From positions 2,046,001-2,110,000 of the forward strand of contig NZ_QFGA01000001.1 of the NCBI RefSeq assembly GCF_004369205.1: a stretch of 64,000 nucleotides of DNA, written 5' to 3'. The notes below the pieces were generated by a model, which saw only the letters and a program-made list of their open reading frames with translations, had not been told where the DNA came from and did no database searches. Shown here in pieces: positions 1-9,530 of this stretch. The translations under genes were made by a program, and so were the position numbers. This DNA is from Pelotomaculum schinkii (GTDB lineage: Bacteria > Bacillota > Desulfotomaculia > Desulfotomaculales > Pelotomaculaceae). Position 1 is the first letter of the stretch; each line of letters starts with the position of its first letter.

Positions 1-724
1 GGTCGTTGATAATATGCGCTCCCGCCTCCAGCGCCTCCCTGGCTACCGCCGGCTTGGTCGTATCAATGGAGACGGGTACCGGCAACGAGCCTACAAGCCT
101 CCGCAGCACAGGGATGACCCGGGCCAGTTCTTCGCCCGCCTCAACCTTAACATAACCCGGCCTGGTGGATTCCCCACCCAGGTCAATGACGTCCGCCCCC
201 TCGTCCACCATCTGCGCCGCCCGCTCCAGCGCCAGGCCGGGGTCGTAGAAGCTGCCCCCATCGGAAAAGGAGTCGGGGGTTACGTTCAGGATACCCATCA
301 CCAGGGTTTTAACCCCCAGTTGCAGTATTTTGCCTCGACAATCCAGGCCACGGGGGCGCAACCCTTCCTGCCCTTCCAGGACTTCCCGGATACGGATGGC
401 AAGAGCCTTGAGGCCGAAGGGCTGCGCCTCGAGCTTGGCCAGAAAATCATCGTATTGCCGCAAAGTACCCATCAAGAGCACTTTGGTTTCAGACACCGAG
501 CAATCCACCACACCCCTGGAAACGGCCGCTTCACCGCCTTTTCCCAACAGTTCCTGCTTGATGATGTTGGCCTGCCTGGGCTGTACACCGTCCAGCATGA
601 CCAGCCGGTGGACAGCCTTGGGCGCCATCCACCGGCGCCCGGCGGGGTCCGCCCCCACCGAGGCAATTGCCTTGAAAGCCTCTTCTTTGTTGTCCACCAT
701 GATGCTGTATACAGTGATTGTCAA
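1..724 (-). CDS. folP: Dihydropteroate synthase, 3'-truncated by the window edge
   Basis: Makes dihydropteroate from p-aminobenzoate and hydroxymethyl-dihydropterin pyrophosphate in folate synthesis. The pterin-binding TIM-barrel begins about 125 codons in and shows GILNVTPDSFSDGG, then DLGGESTRPG and PVSIDTTKP, the classic DHPS motifs. The reading frame is open to base 1, so roughly the last third is missing. The start is a TTG at 722-724, preceded by GGGAGGG about 8 bases upstream; the in-frame ATG at 698-700 has no comparable ribosome site. Before the barrel lies an extra N-terminal region of about 120 residues that Bacillus and E. coli FolP lack. I do not recognise that region. The family assignment is certain and the start fairly sure. 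Confidence 0.9.
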   Translation of the reverse strand, partial: MTITVYSIMVDNKEEAFKAIASVGADPAGRRWMAPKAVHRLVMLDGVQPRQANIIKQELLGKGGEAAVSRGVVDCSVSETKVLLMGTLRQYDDFLAKLEAQPFGLKALAIRIREVLEGQEGLRPRGLDCRGKILQLGVKTLVMGILNVTPDSFSDGGSFYDPGLALERAAQMVDEGADVIDLGGESTRPGYVKVEAGEELARVIPVLRRLVGSLPVPVSIDTTKPAVAREALEAGAHIIND

Positions 725-847
725 GTTTTATTCCCTCCCGAAAGTGAAAGGCTTCCAATTGGAAAGATTATAAAACGGCTAATTCTAAAAAGCAAATTAA
801 AAGAAAAGGACCCGCTCTTGAAGCGAAAGTCCCTTCAGTTTCCTTCT

Positions 848-1303
848 CTAGTTGGCCGCGTGAATCAGAATTACCGGGCACGGCGCATTGCGGCTGACCT
901 TACTGCTGACGCTACCGCTCAGGAGCCCCGGTATTTTCCCCAGGCCCCTGCTACCCATGACAATTACATCATAGCCTTCAATCTTTGCTTTCTTACATAC
1001 CTCATGGGAAGGTTTTCCGGTCGCAACTGCTATGTCAATCTTAACGTCCGGGCTTGAAAAACTTCTCTTTATTTGGTCCAGCATCAACTTGGCCTTGTCC
1101 TTATTTTCTTTAATAGAATTGGTACGTTTAAAACCATCCGCTCCCCCCGCTTCACCATCGTCGGAAGGCGCTTCAGGCACCACATGAAATAATGTCATAG
1201 AAGCCTTGGCAGCTACTGCCATTTTGTAGGCATGCTGCACTGCTGAGTTTGACTGTGGGGTATTATTATAAGGAACCAGAATTTTGTGATACAGTCCTAT
1301 CAC
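848..1303 (-). CDS. Universal stress protein (UspA family), ATP-binding type
   Basis: A single-domain universal stress protein of 151 residues, the normal family length. The C-terminal half carries the ATP-binding signature G-2X-G-9X-G-S, seen as GSRG, nine residues, then GS, so nucleotide binding is likely. It begins IGLYHKILVPYNN, the usual first beta-strand of the fold. The open frame starts at a GTG with only a weak upstream ribosome site, so the true start could be a few codons later. It stands alone between folP and ndk, with about 170 bp of AT-rich DNA upstream that could hold its promoter. The cellular role cannot be deduced from sequence. Confidence 0.85.
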   Translation of the reverse strand: MIGLYHKILVPYNNTPQSNSAVQHAYKMAVAAKASMTLFHVVPEAPSDDGEAGGADGFKRTNSIKENKDKAKLMLDQIKRSFSSPDVKIDIAVATGKPSHEVCKKAKIEGYDVIVMGSRGLGKIPGLLSGSVSSKVSRNAPCPVILIHAAN

Positions 1304-1449
1304 CCCGCTGTGATAAGTAATCTACTAATTCTCTAATACTTTTACAGCGTTGCGGCTCAATCCTTCCCAATAATAATTATATACCAAAATGTTCTATTTA
1401 AAGAAGAATTATTTTAAAAAAACTTTCCCTGCTACTTTATCCGAGTATT

Positions 1450-1473
1450 AGAAAAAGGGCGGAATATCCGCCC
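1450..1473 (-). terminator. Rho-independent terminator of ndk
   Basis: GGGCGGA (1457-1463) and TCCGCCC (1467-1473) form a 7-bp GC-rich stem with a 3-base loop. On the minus strand it is followed by TTTTTC. It begins immediately after the ndk stop codon. Confidence 0.85.
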
Positions 1474-1923
1474 CTATTCATAAATCCACCTGTCAACATC
1501 GCGGTTGTATGAGAATAGCTCATCCTCTCTGAAAAAGAGGGAGATTTCCCGCGCGGCGCTCTCCGGAGAATCGGAACCGTGGATGATGTTTCTCCCGGTA
1601 TCTATGCCGTAGCTGCCCCTAATCGTGCCGGGCGCCGCCTTGAGAGGATTGGTCGCGCCCATCATTTCCCTCGCCGCGTTAATCACGCCGCTGCCTTCAA
1701 GGACCATGGCCACCACCGGGCCGGAGGTGATGAAATCCACCAATCCCGCAAAAAATGGTTTGCCGGCGTGTTCTCCGTAGTGTTTTTCCGCAATTGCACG
1801 GCTGATTTGCAGCATTTTCAGGCCAATAATCTTAAAACCCTTTTTCTCGAAGCGGGAAATAATTTCACCGGCCAGGCTGCGCTGCACACCGTCAGGTTTG
1901 ACCATAAGATATGTACGTTCCAT
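1474..1923 (-). CDS. ndk: Nucleoside diphosphate kinase
   Basis: Transfers the gamma-phosphate of ATP to nucleoside diphosphates through a phospho-histidine. The protein is 149 residues with the start [15 protein letters not shown], typical of Ndk. The active-site region [12 protein letters not shown] carries the catalytic histidine. An open frame extends 27 codons further upstream, but the ATG at 1921-1923 matches the family N-terminus and has a G-rich ribosome site, so I chose it. The gene is monocistronic, ending at a strong terminator and separated from ftsH by a 330-bp gap containing a dispersed repeat. Confidence 0.95.
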   Translation of the reverse strand: MERTYLMVKPDGVQRSLAGEIISRFEKKGFKIIGLKMLQISRAIAEKHYGEHAGKPFFAGLVDFITSGPVVAMVLEGSGVINAAREMMGATNPLKAAPGTIRGSYGIDTGRNIIHGSDSPESAAREISLFFREDELFSYNRDVDRWIYE

Positions 1924-2011
1924 GTTTAGAACCCCCCCAAAAATTTTTCTCCTTCTTGTATTGTAACCTTTTATGAAAAGAATTACCTTTTGTATCACCA
2001 CCATCTCAAAA

Positions 2012-2112
2012 GGTCGTAGGGCGTAAGGCGTAGGGCGTATATTTATAGTCGTGGGTCGTGAGACGTGGGACGTGGGTATGCATTGTATTCCTATGGGGTC
2101 AAAGATTCTATG
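2012..2112. repeat. R1 degenerate repeat (GTAGGGCGTAAGG / GACGTGGGACGTG)
   Basis: In the ndk-ftsH gap (1924-2252). Short G/T-rich units (GTAGGGCGTAAGGCGTAGGG, then GTCGTGAGACGTGGGACGTG) are followed by TATTCCTATGGGGTCAAAG. Related arrays lie at 10816-10906, 13793-13850, 62088-62130 and 62852-62915. No reading frame is maintained in this copy. Confidence 0.7.
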
Positions 2113-2212
2113 AAGGATAATAGGAACGTTCTCACTGTCTGACCCAAAAGCAACAGTACGTGTAGAGCAGACAGCGGGAAGCGTCCCATTGCTTTGCCGG
2201 CGGTTTTTCGTG

Positions 2213-2247
2213 AAAACACCCGCGGCTTTTTAAGCTGCGGGTGTTTA
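2213..2247 (-). terminator. Hairpin terminator after ftsH
   Basis: AACACCCGC and GCGGGTGTT arms flank an A/T-rich centre, just downstream of the ftsH stop. The U-tract on the minus strand is short (TTTTC), so it is probably a terminator but not ideal. Confidence 0.6.
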
Positions 2248-2252
2248 AGAAA

Positions 2253-4082
2253 CTATTCGATGCGGTCCTTTCTTTCTTCCTCGCCGGCCTGCTTCATCAG
2301 TTCCGCAAATTCCCCAGCTTCTATGGTTTCCTTTTCAAACAACGTCTTGGCCACCAGGTGGAGTGTCGCCATGTGCTGTTCAAGAAGATCCTTGGCTTTA
2401 TTGTAAGACTGGTCGATGGTATTGCGCACCTCAATGTCGATGGCGTTGGCCACTTCTTCACTATAGTTGCGGTCCCTGGACAGGTCGCGGCCGAGGAAAG
2501 GCGTGTCTGTTTTGTGGCCGTAAGTCATCGGCCCCAGGCCGCTCATGCCGAATTCCATAACCATCTTGCGCACGATGTCGGTGGCGCGCTCCAGGTCGTT
2601 TTGGGCGCCGGTGCTGATCTCTTTAAGTACCAGCGCCTCGGATACCCGTCCGCCAAGAAGCATGGTTACCTGGTCCAGAAGCTGCGACTTGGTCGCATAA
2701 TAACGATCCTCTTTGGGAAGCAGCAAGGTGTACCCGCCGGCGCGGCCTCTGGGAATAATCGAGACCTTGTGGACGGGGTCGGTGTTCGGCAGGAGGTAGC
2801 CCACCACGGCGTGACCGCCTTCGTGGTAGCAAACCAGCCATTTCTCCTTTTCACTGATTACCTTTGATTTCTTTTCAGGACCTGCGATAACCCGCTCGAT
2901 GGAGTTTTCCATGTCGGCCATGGTAATCCTTTTGCGGTTCTGCCTGGCCGCCAGAAGCGCCGCCTCATTGGTCAGGTTGGCCAGGTCGGCCCCGGTAAAG
3001 CCCGGTGTGCGCCGGGCCAGGACATCAAGGCTTACCGCCTCCTCCAGAGGCTTGCCCCTGGTGTGGACTTTGAGTATTTCCTTGCGGCCGTTTACATCGG
3101 GGGCGTCCACGACGACCTGGCGGTCAAAGCGTCCCGGCCGGAGAAGCGCCGGGTCTAAAATATCCGGACGGTTGGTGGCTGCCAGGATGATGATCCCTTC
3201 GTTGGGCGCAAAGCCGTCCATTTCCACCAGCAGCTGGTTTAGTGTCTGCTCCCGCTCATCGTGGCCGCCACCCAGGCCTGCGCCGCGCTGGCGTCCAACG
3301 GCGTCAATCTCGTCGACGAAAACGATGCAGGGAGCATTTTTCTTGGCCTGTTCAAAAAGGTCGCGCACCCTTGAAGCGCCGACACCTACAAACATCTCTA
3401 CAAAATCCGAACCGCTGATGCTGAAGAAAGGCACACCCGCCTCACCCGCGACGGCTCTTGCCAGAAGTGTCTTGCCCGTCCCCGGAGCGCCGAACAGCAG
3501 CACCCCTTTAGGAATTTTAGCGCCAAGCTCCTGGAATTTCTTGGGATTCTTTAAAAATTCGACGACTTCCTCCAGTTCCTCTTTAACCTCATCGGCGCCG
3601 GCCACGTCGGAGAAGGTAACCTTCTTCTTTTCGTCGTTGTGGAGCCTCGCCCGGCTCTTGCCAAAGGACATAACCCGGTTGCCGCCGCCCTGGGTCTGCT
3701 GCATCAGGAAGAAGAACAGGACGATAAAGAGGATGATCGGCAGCAACGTAGTAAGCAGCCCGGTCCACCACCCCGGTTGCGGAGGCAGCTCGCTGTTCCA
3801 CTCAACTTTTTTCTCCTTTAACAGTTCATAGAGGGCGGAATCATTGGCAGGCCCCTTTGTTTCAAAACGGCCACCGTCAATTTTCTCCCCGCTGATGATA
3901 TTGGTCAGGCCCTCAGCTTGGATAACCACCTTCCTGACCTGCCCCTGCTCCACGTCATCATAAAATTGGTTGTAGGTTATCGGTGTGGGGATATCCTTGT
4001 TGGGCGTCGTATATTTAATCAAGGCAATGATAGCCAGAACAATCAGCAGATAAATACTAAGGTTTTTCACAACCTTATTCAA
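2253..4082 (-). CDS. ftsH: ATP-dependent zinc metalloprotease FtsH
   Basis: Membrane-anchored AAA protease that degrades membrane and regulatory proteins; in Bacillus it is needed for sporulation entry. At 609 residues it has the family layout: two N-terminal transmembrane helices (about residues 8-25 and 105-128), an AAA module with Walker A GAPGTGKT near residue 200 and Walker [10 protein letters not shown], and an M41 peptidase with the zinc site HEGGH near residue 420. The second glycine replaces the usual alanine of HEAGH, which should not affect zinc binding. A longer frame begins at a GTG (4091), but that codon touches the GGAGAGGAG ribosome site. The TTG at 4080-4082 has proper spacing and gives the family-typical [13 protein letters not shown]. 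Confidence 0.96.
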   Translation of the reverse strand: MNKVVKNLSIYLLIVLAIIALIKYTTPNKDIPTPITYNQFYDDVEQGQVRKVVIQAEGLTNIISGEKIDGGRFETKGPANDSALYELLKEKKVEWNSELPPQPGWWTGLLTTLLPIILFIVLFFFLMQQTQGGGNRVMSFGKSRARLHNDEKKKVTFSDVAGADEVKEELEEVVEFLKNPKKFQELGAKIPKGVLLFGAPGTGKTLLARAVAGEAGVPFFSISGSDFVEMFVGVGASRVRDLFEQAKKNAPCIVFVDEIDAVGRQRGAGLGGGHDEREQTLNQLLVEMDGFAPNEGIIILAATNRPDILDPALLRPGRFDRQVVVDAPDVNGRKEILKVHTRGKPLEEAVSLDVLARRTPGFTGADLANLTNEAALLAARQNRKRITMADMENSIERVIAGPEKKSKVISEKEKWLVCYHEGGHAVVGYLLPNTDPVHKVSIIPRGRAGGYTLLLPKEDRYYATKSQLLDQVTMLLGGRVSEALVLKEISTGAQNDLERATDIVRKMVMEFGMSGLGPMTYGHKTDTPFLGRDLSRDRNYSEEVANAIDIEVRNTIDQSYNKAKDLLEQHMATLHLVAKTLFEKETIEAGEFAELMKQAGEEERKDRIE

Positions 4083-4173
4083 GCACGACACTCCTCTCCG
4101 GGGACTGGTCAGATCAAACCATAATGATTATTTTACCACATATTATAAGTCATTTCAATTTGGACGGAATTTG

Positions 4174-5583
4174 TCAAGGCTCAATTTTCAGGCGTAAAAT
4201 ACGTTTGGTCGTATGGTCAACTTTCCACCTTTCACCGGCCCGTAAGCCCGGCACCCACACAATAGCTTCAGGCGTCCCGACCAGTGGAAGGCGATCCCTT
4301 TGTGCTTGTGGAATTTTTTGTTTTATGAAAAAGTCCTTCAGCTTCATTCCCGCAGGCATCCCAAAAGGATGAAAGACATCTCCCGCCTTACGGCGGCGAA
4401 CGTAGAGCTGTTTAGGCAACTTATCCCAATCCAATACTGCTTCATTCGGCGGCAGCTTCTTGGGATCCGGCCGAAAATCAAAAGGGACAAGCTCCGCGTA
4501 CACAGTCCGGTCCAGTTCCGGAATATGGGTTGTGCCCGGGATGACGAGTGGATGCTGGTAGTAAGGCGCCCCCGTTCTCTCCTCTTCCCGCATTAATTCG
4601 AGAAACCGGTAGGAGCGAACAGCTTCCACACTGCCCGGCAGGATTGCGCTCGACCCTGTTCTGCCCCCTTCGATTAACCGGATGACATCCTCAACGTGTT
4701 GAAAGGAAAGGGTCCCTTCATGTCCTGCCAGCGCCGCCCAGGCCATGCGGATGACCCTGCGCCTGACAGCCAGGTCCACTCCGGCCAGGTCAGCCAGCCT
4801 GAGGGTCAAGCAGCCTTCAGACTCACCCGCCAGGGCGCCCAGGTAGGCCTGCCTGGCCCGGGTTTCAAAATAATCGTCTTCCTCCCGGCAGAGCTCGCCC
4901 AGTCTGAGCAGAGCCGGCACAAGAGCCGGATTGTATTCTTTTTCCAATAAAGGGATCAGTCTATGCCGTACCCGGTTCCGGAGGTGAACCTCCTTCATAT
5001 TTGATGAGTCGGTACGGAACTTGAGTCCGTTCTCGGCGCAGTAGCGCTCAATCTCAAAACGCCTGAGGGATAGCAGAGGCCTTACATACCCCCCCTGCCG
5101 AACGGGAGGGATACCTTTCAGGCCTGTTGTTCCAGAACCCCTTAGGAAATTAATTAAAATGGTCTCGGCCTGGTCGTCAGCCTGGTGAGCCAGGGCCACC
5201 CTTTTGGCGCCGCATTGACTGGCGACATCGCTGAGAAAACTGTAACGCACCTCCCTGGCAGCTGTCTCTACTGAATTTCGGCGCTGTTCGCGGTAAGCCA
5301 GCACATCGATCGACTGAACTGTTGACGGCAAACCATAGCTTTGCGCCAGGCCGGCTACAAAACGAGCGTCCTCTTCTGATTCCTCCCCACGCAGCATGTG
5401 ATTCAGGTGGGCGATATGCAGCGATATTTCCAGTTCATCTTTAAGCAGATATAACATGTGCAGAAGCGTAACCGAATCGGCCCCTCCGGAGACTGCAACC
5501 ACCACTTTAGATCCGGGTTCTGTCATCCGGTGGCGGGCCATGTCGTTACGAACCCTGTCAAGCAGGTCCATCTTCTCCACCAC
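4174..5583 (-). CDS. tilS: tRNA(Ile)-lysidine synthase
   Basis: Attaches lysine to C34 of the CAU-anticodon isoleucine tRNA, converting its decoding from AUG to AUA. The 469-residue protein has the N-type ATP pyrophosphatase loop VVAVSGGADS near residue 30, HLNHMLRGEES and AHQADDQAET in the catalytic domain, and the C-terminal TilS substrate-binding domain (RRRKAGDVFHPFGM onward). In Bacillus hprT separates tilS from ftsH. Here only about 90 bp lie between them, so the phosphoribosyltransferase is missing from this locus. Two GTGs and an ATG are possible starts within five codons, and no ribosome site clearly decides. Confidence 0.93.
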   Translation of the reverse strand: MVEKMDLLDRVRNDMARHRMTEPGSKVVVAVSGGADSVTLLHMLYLLKDELEISLHIAHLNHMLRGEESEEDARFVAGLAQSYGLPSTVQSIDVLAYREQRRNSVETAAREVRYSFLSDVASQCGAKRVALAHQADDQAETILINFLRGSGTTGLKGIPPVRQGGYVRPLLSLRRFEIERYCAENGLKFRTDSSNMKEVHLRNRVRHRLIPLLEKEYNPALVPALLRLGELCREEDDYFETRARQAYLGALAGESEGCLTLRLADLAGVDLAVRRRVIRMAWAALAGHEGTLSFQHVEDVIRLIEGGRTGSSAILPGSVEAVRSYRFLELMREEERTGAPYYQHPLVIPGTTHIPELDRTVYAELVPFDFRPDPKKLPPNEAVLDWDKLPKQLYVRRRKAGDVFHPFGMPAGMKLKDFFIKQKIPQAQRDRLPLVGTPEAIVWVPGLRAGERWKVDHTTKRILRLKIEP

Positions 5584-5763
5584 CTGCGGGAAGTTCCCGA
5601 ATAAGGCAGCTCCCCTCCTTTTATATCTATTCTAAAGCTGTTAAGCAGCTTTAATACATAGAGCCTATTTTTACCACTTGCTAAAACAAGATGTAATTCA
5701 ACAGCAGCAAAGTCTTTTCCTGCCCCAAGGTAAAATAAGTGTTCCCAAAACTGAGATAAACTA

Positions 5764-5790
5764 AAAGCCGGGAACTTTCCCGGCTAAATT
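5764..5790 (-). terminator. Terminator downstream of spoIIE
   Basis: AGCCGGGAA and TTCCCGGCT arms with a very short loop, followed on the minus strand by TTTAGTTT. It lies about 210 bp past the spoIIE stop, in the 418-bp spoIIE-tilS gap, which otherwise holds an R2 repeat fragment and AT-rich DNA. Confidence 0.6.
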
Positions 5791-5892
5791 TTGACCTAGC
5801 TGAAGTATCTAATTGTTAATAAACCCAACCATATGGAAGCTAATGCTGCATTTTTACGAAGTAGTTTCATGGACTTCTATAGAAACTGTTGC

Positions 5893-5990
5893 TGCATTCC
5901 TATGGGGTTAAGTGCGAATGAATTCGCACCTGCATCAAAAGGCCTGTCCGAGATGTTTTCACAGCAGTTTGTGCTTGCGCATTATGCCCG
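5893..5990. repeat. R2 intergenic repeat, partial copy
   Basis: Contains the module GCATTCCTATGGGGTTAAG followed by the hairpin GTGCGAAT-GA-ATTCGCAC (5912-5929) and CCTGCATC. It represents the right-hand end of the R2 repeat seen more fully at 13941, 38732 and 59122. Confidence 0.75.
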
Positions 5991-6001
5991 GTTCATGCAC
6001 G

Positions 6002-8467
6002 CTAATTCCGTTTGGGAGCTGTTTCCAACCTGGCCACCAGGACGGTCATGTCGTCGGGCGCCCTGGCGGTTCCTCCAGCGCTGGTATGCGCCAGCTTTAA
6101 GATTAGCTCAGCCATCTGTTGCGGCGCCATATGAGCCACATCCTCCAGGACCCCGGCCAACCAATCCTCACGCTCTTCCTGCCCCTGGTAGGCGTCCAGC
6201 ACACCGTCCGTGACCATCACCAGCACATCTCCAGGCTGCAATTTCTTGCTCATGGAGGCCACTTCGATATCCTCAACAATTCCGACCGGTAAGGAACTGG
6301 CCTTAATCATTCCTACCTCCCGCCCTCGCAGCACAAAGGTCGGCACGGCGCCGATTTTCACAAAATCCGCCTGGCCGGTATAGATGTTGACCACCGCCAG
6401 GTCCACCGTGGCGAAACTTTCTCCGGGTGAGCGAAGCGCCAAAATTGAATTGACCGTTTTAATGGCCAGATCCTGGCCAAAACCGGATTCCAGCAGGTTA
6501 CCCAACAGGGAGATGGTAATACCGCTTTCCAGGGCCGCGCGCGGACCCACCCCCATACCGTCGCTTAAGACCAGCGCCAATCGACCCCCTTTGAGGTTAA
6601 AAAAGGCATAACTATCCCCGGAAATCAAGCTGCCGTTCTTACCGCTCCGGGCGACCCCCAGAGCCAGGCGGCACCTCAAATCCGGGTAAAAACGCAAGGT
6701 GCAGACAGTATCCCCTTCCTGCGCCAGGCAGGCCGGGGTGGCCTTATTGACGGGCTGTTCCAGCAGGGAGGACAGCAGAGGCCCAATAACATTGGCGCAT
6801 TTCATCATCCCGCCGCAGGGGGCATGGGCAAGGACCACCTCACTGGCGCCGCTTTCCCTGGTGACAACTGACAGGCGCTCCGGTTGAATACCTGCTTCTT
6901 TTAGCCTCCTGCGCATACGCGGGGCGATCTCCCCGGCATCCAGGTCCAATTCCAATTCTCCAGGCAGGCTTGCCATTACCCCGGCAATACCCTTCAGTTG
7001 CTCCGAAACAATATCCCTGCTCTCCAGCAGGCGTTGCGACCAGTAGCGATTGAGATTGTAGGATTCATAGAGGCAGTTAAGGGTTATGGCCAATTCTTTG
7101 GTACGGGAGCAGCGCTTCTTCAACTCGGCGGAGAAGTTATCCGGGCTTATTTTGCCATAGATCTCAATATGGGCAATCAGATCCACCAAGCCCTGGTAGG
7201 TCTTGTAGAAATCCCTCTCCCAGCAGGTACGATGAAAAGTGCAGTCACTGCAGACCTTTTCACCGGTCAGGCGCAATAACTTCTGCAGGCTCTGCTCCTG
7301 TGGAGTATGACCGACCGTAGAGGAAACCTGCTCAAAGGAGCGCGACAGCTCATAGAACACACGCGACCAGTTTTTTATGCGCTCCTTAAACATTTCTTTG
7401 AGCTGGCTGCCCTCCTGCTGGTGCGGGCGAGACTGTTCCGAAATCCCGAGGGTAGTTTGTAGCTTCTCAATAGCAGTTGCAGGGAAGAGCAGGAACAGGA
7501 GCGCGGCAATCCCGCTTTCGGCGAGGACCGTGACCAGGCTGGTGTAATCCGTCAAATAAACTGAAAGGATAATATTACCCAGAACAAACCCGATGGCGAC
7601 ACCGGCCTTGCCGAAGCTTTTGCCAAGCCCCGCCAGCAACCCGGCAAAGGAATAAGCCCCTACCACGGCCGGGGCGACCACGTAGGCCAGGCCGGGGATA
7701 ATTCCCACCACCGCTCCCGCAGCCGCTCCGGCTCCCGCTCCCCCGGCCATGCCAGCCAGCAAGATGGTTAGACCGCTTAATACCCCCTTGACACTCACCA
7801 GACCGAGCTTGAGGTCACCGGTTCCGGACACGAGCCCTCCAAAAAGCAGGGCTGCGCAAAATATTTCTTCACCGGTAAGCGGTCGCCCGGAGCCGGCCTT
7901 TTTTTTCAGAGCAGCCAGAGCGTAGTTCATAACCCCGGTTAGCAGGGCGGCAAATATGGCTTCAAAAAGAACTGCGAAATAGAGGTAGGTAGATGCGGCG
8001 AAAAAAGCCAACAGGGTGGTCCTGACAATGACCGTAACAGCAAAGACCAGCGCCGGCAGGACCAGCCACGGACGCTTGACCTCCCCCGGTACGACGCTGG
8101 TTAACAGCCAGGTCCCGAGGACAGTCAGGCCCGTACCGGCCAGAGCCGGCCCCTGGCTGATCGTGGCCAGACCCAGGAGCACCGCCGGTACCGACAGGAT
8201 ACCGTTGCGGCCGAAAACACGGATAGAAGCCGCCACAAAAGATGCCGCGAAAGGAATTAAATCGCCCAGCAACACGGCCCGTCCCAGCAGGATACCGGCG
8301 GCGCCAATCGCCAGAGCCACCGGGGTAAAGCCTTCCCCGGTCCCGGCCTTAAAAAAGTGAGGCCTCTTATTTGGGTTTTTGGCCGGTCTCTCAGCCCGCT
8401 TTTTGTTCTGTTCTTTACCCGTACGACGGTAGGGATAAATGTCGATGTTTTCGAACAATTGCTCCAA
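6002..8467 (-). CDS. spoIIE: Stage II sporulation protein E, PP2C phosphatase
   Basis: Septum-bound phosphatase that dephosphorylates SpoIIAA-P in the forespore, activating sigma-F. The 821-residue protein has a basic N-terminal tail, about ten transmembrane helices (about residues 48-335), a central cysteine-bearing region, and a C-terminal PP2C domain with ISGDSYAFF, LVLSDGMGVGPRAA and LVMVTDGVLDAY, which hold the metal-binding aspartates. The frame opens at a TTG (8465-8467) with no good ribosome site, so the start may be one of the following codons. It stands alone; a possible -10 box lies about 30 bp upstream. Identity is certain. Confidence 0.95.
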   Translation of the reverse strand: MEQLFENIDIYPYRRTGKEQNKKRAERPAKNPNKRPHFFKAGTGEGFTPVALAIGAAGILLGRAVLLGDLIPFAASFVAASIRVFGRNGILSVPAVLLGLATISQGPALAGTGLTVLGTWLLTSVVPGEVKRPWLVLPALVFAVTVIVRTTLLAFFAASTYLYFAVLFEAIFAALLTGVMNYALAALKKKAGSGRPLTGEEIFCAALLFGGLVSGTGDLKLGLVSVKGVLSGLTILLAGMAGGAGAGAAAGAVVGIIPGLAYVVAPAVVGAYSFAGLLAGLGKSFGKAGVAIGFVLGNIILSVYLTDYTSLVTVLAESGIAALLFLLFPATAIEKLQTTLGISEQSRPHQQEGSQLKEMFKERIKNWSRVFYELSRSFEQVSSTVGHTPQEQSLQKLLRLTGEKVCSDCTFHRTCWERDFYKTYQGLVDLIAHIEIYGKISPDNFSAELKKRCSRTKELAITLNCLYESYNLNRYWSQRLLESRDIVSEQLKGIAGVMASLPGELELDLDAGEIAPRMRRRLKEAGIQPERLSVVTRESGASEVVLAHAPCGGMMKCANVIGPLLSSLLEQPVNKATPACLAQEGDTVCTLRFYPDLRCRLALGVARSGKNGSLISGDSYAFFNLKGGRLALVLSDGMGVGPRAALESGITISLLGNLLESGFGQDLAIKTVNSILALRSPGESFATVDLAVVNIYTGQADFVKIGAVPTFVLRGREVGMIKASSLPVGIVEDIEVASMSKKLQPGDVLVMVTDGVLDAYQGQEEREDWLAGVLEDVAHMAPQQMAELILKLAHTSAGGTARAPDDMTVLVARLETAPKRN

Positions 8468-8493
8468 CCCCTAATACCAAATCCATAAATATA

Positions 8494-8522
8494 ATTATAG
8501 CGTATAGGGTTGGAAATATTTG
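8494..8522 (-). promoter_or_regulatory. Possible spoIIE promoter
   Basis: On the minus strand TATAAT (8494-8499) lies about 27 bases before the spoIIE start, with no convincing -35 hexamer at 16-18 bp. That fits a Spo0A-activated promoter such as Bacillus spoIIE, but I could not identify a 0A box with confidence. Confidence 0.3.
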
Positions 8523-8542
8523 TAGTAAATGGTATATTTCAA

Positions 8543-9424
8543 CTACTTTCTTTCGACTTCTTCCAGGATCAGGCTATGAAGAAGATCCCACTCACTGACT
8601 GTCAGCCGGTCAACCCCCAGCCCTTCCATAACAACTTTAACAATAGTAACACCTGCTACAATAACGTCCGCCCGTCCCGGCTGCAGCCCTGCCACCTTCT
8701 TACGCTCAGCAAGCTCCATACCGGCAAGCCTTTCAAGAATTCCCGTTACATCAAGGATTGACAGACTAAAACCGTGTACCCGCTCCGGGTCGTATATGGC
8801 AAGTTCCTGTTGAATCGCCGCCAGAGTAGTAACCGTACCTCCCACACCCACGAGAACGGCAGCTCCGGCCTGGCGCGCCCTGTTTAAGTGCGGGTGGAAA
8901 GCGGCGGCAACCTCTGCCGGGGATAATCCACTCAAGGTCAGCCGCACGGACCCCATGTTTACACTGACTGTGTTGAGCCCTTGGGGCTCCATCCAGCTTA
9001 ATTCCGTACTGCCGCCACCAACGTCCAGCACAGCTGTTGATCGCTGTTCTATGGGCAGTCCGCTTACTACGCCCAAATAACTATAGGAGGCTTCCTCTGT
9101 CCCGCTCAATACCCTTATTTGCAAACCAGTTTTCTTCTTTACCAGTTCCAGGAAGTCCGCCCGGTTGGCTGCATCCCGTACCGCGCTGGTAGCAACTGCC
9201 ACCACCGTTTCGGCGCCCAGGCGTACCGCCTCATGAAAAAAACCGGCGACTGCGTCGGTCGTCCGGGCCATTGCGGGGGGCAGAAGCTCCCCGCTGCCGA
9301 TGCCTTCCCCCAATCTGGTTATGGCCAGATTGGTTGCTACAGTCCGCAGATGCCCGTCCGACTCTTCAGCAACCAGCAGTCTGGTAGAATTCGTTCCAAT
9401 ATCAATAGCTCCAACCCGTTTCAC
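8543..9424 (-). CDS. ppx: Exopolyphosphatase / pppGpp phosphohydrolase (Ppx/GppA family)
   Basis: An ASKHA-fold phosphatase of 293 residues acting on polyphosphate or pppGpp. It begins KRVGAIDIGTNSTRLL (phosphate-binding loop 1) and has AVLDVGGGSTELSW in the middle (second loop), both diagnostic. Only the two-domain catalytic core is present; the C-terminal HD-like extension of E. coli Ppx is absent. The GTG at 9422-9424 is chosen because CCGGAGG sits eight bases upstream, whereas the longer frame's GTG (9433) overlaps that site. The choice between exopolyphosphatase and guanosine pentaphosphatase cannot be made from sequence. It lies between yabR and spoIIE, a position occupied in several clostridia (family knowledge). 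Confidence 0.9.
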   Translation of the reverse strand: MKRVGAIDIGTNSTRLLVAEESDGHLRTVATNLAITRLGEGIGSGELLPPAMARTTDAVAGFFHEAVRLGAETVVAVATSAVRDAANRADFLELVKKKTGLQIRVLSGTEEASYSYLGVVSGLPIEQRSTAVLDVGGGSTELSWMEPQGLNTVSVNMGSVRLTLSGLSPAEVAAAFHPHLNRARQAGAAVLVGVGGTVTTLAAIQQELAIYDPERVHGFSLSILDVTGILERLAGMELAERKKVAGLQPGRADVIVAGVTIVKVVMEGLGVDRLTVSEWDLLHSLILEEVERK

Positions 9425-9476
9425 CTTCCACACCTCCGGAAAAAGAGTTGTTCGAAAAGCTTATTATTCAACAACA

Positions 9477-9503
9477 AAAGCAATTCCCCTGTTGAGAATT
9501 GCT
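9477..9503 (-). terminator. Terminator of the divIC-yabR unit
   Basis: AGCAATTC and GAATTGCT arms around a 9-base loop; on the minus strand TTTTG follows. It lies 28 bp after the yabR stop codon and just before ppx. Confidence 0.75.
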
Positions 9504-9530
9504 CCCTAGCTAAGTAAATATGGATGGGCT

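Noticed and set aside
14-1057. Long plus-strand frame over folP and the universal stress gene
   Set aside because: It is antisense to two well-supported minus-strand genes and shows no protein-family resemblance.
2899-3831. Plus-strand frame of about 310 codons, serine/proline-rich
   Set aside because: It is the complement of ftsH, and its biased composition is a by-product of ftsH codon use.
5584-6001. tRNA genes near spoIIE, as in Bacillus
   Set aside because: No cloverleaf or T-loop sequence was found in the gap; it contains a repeat fragment and a terminator.
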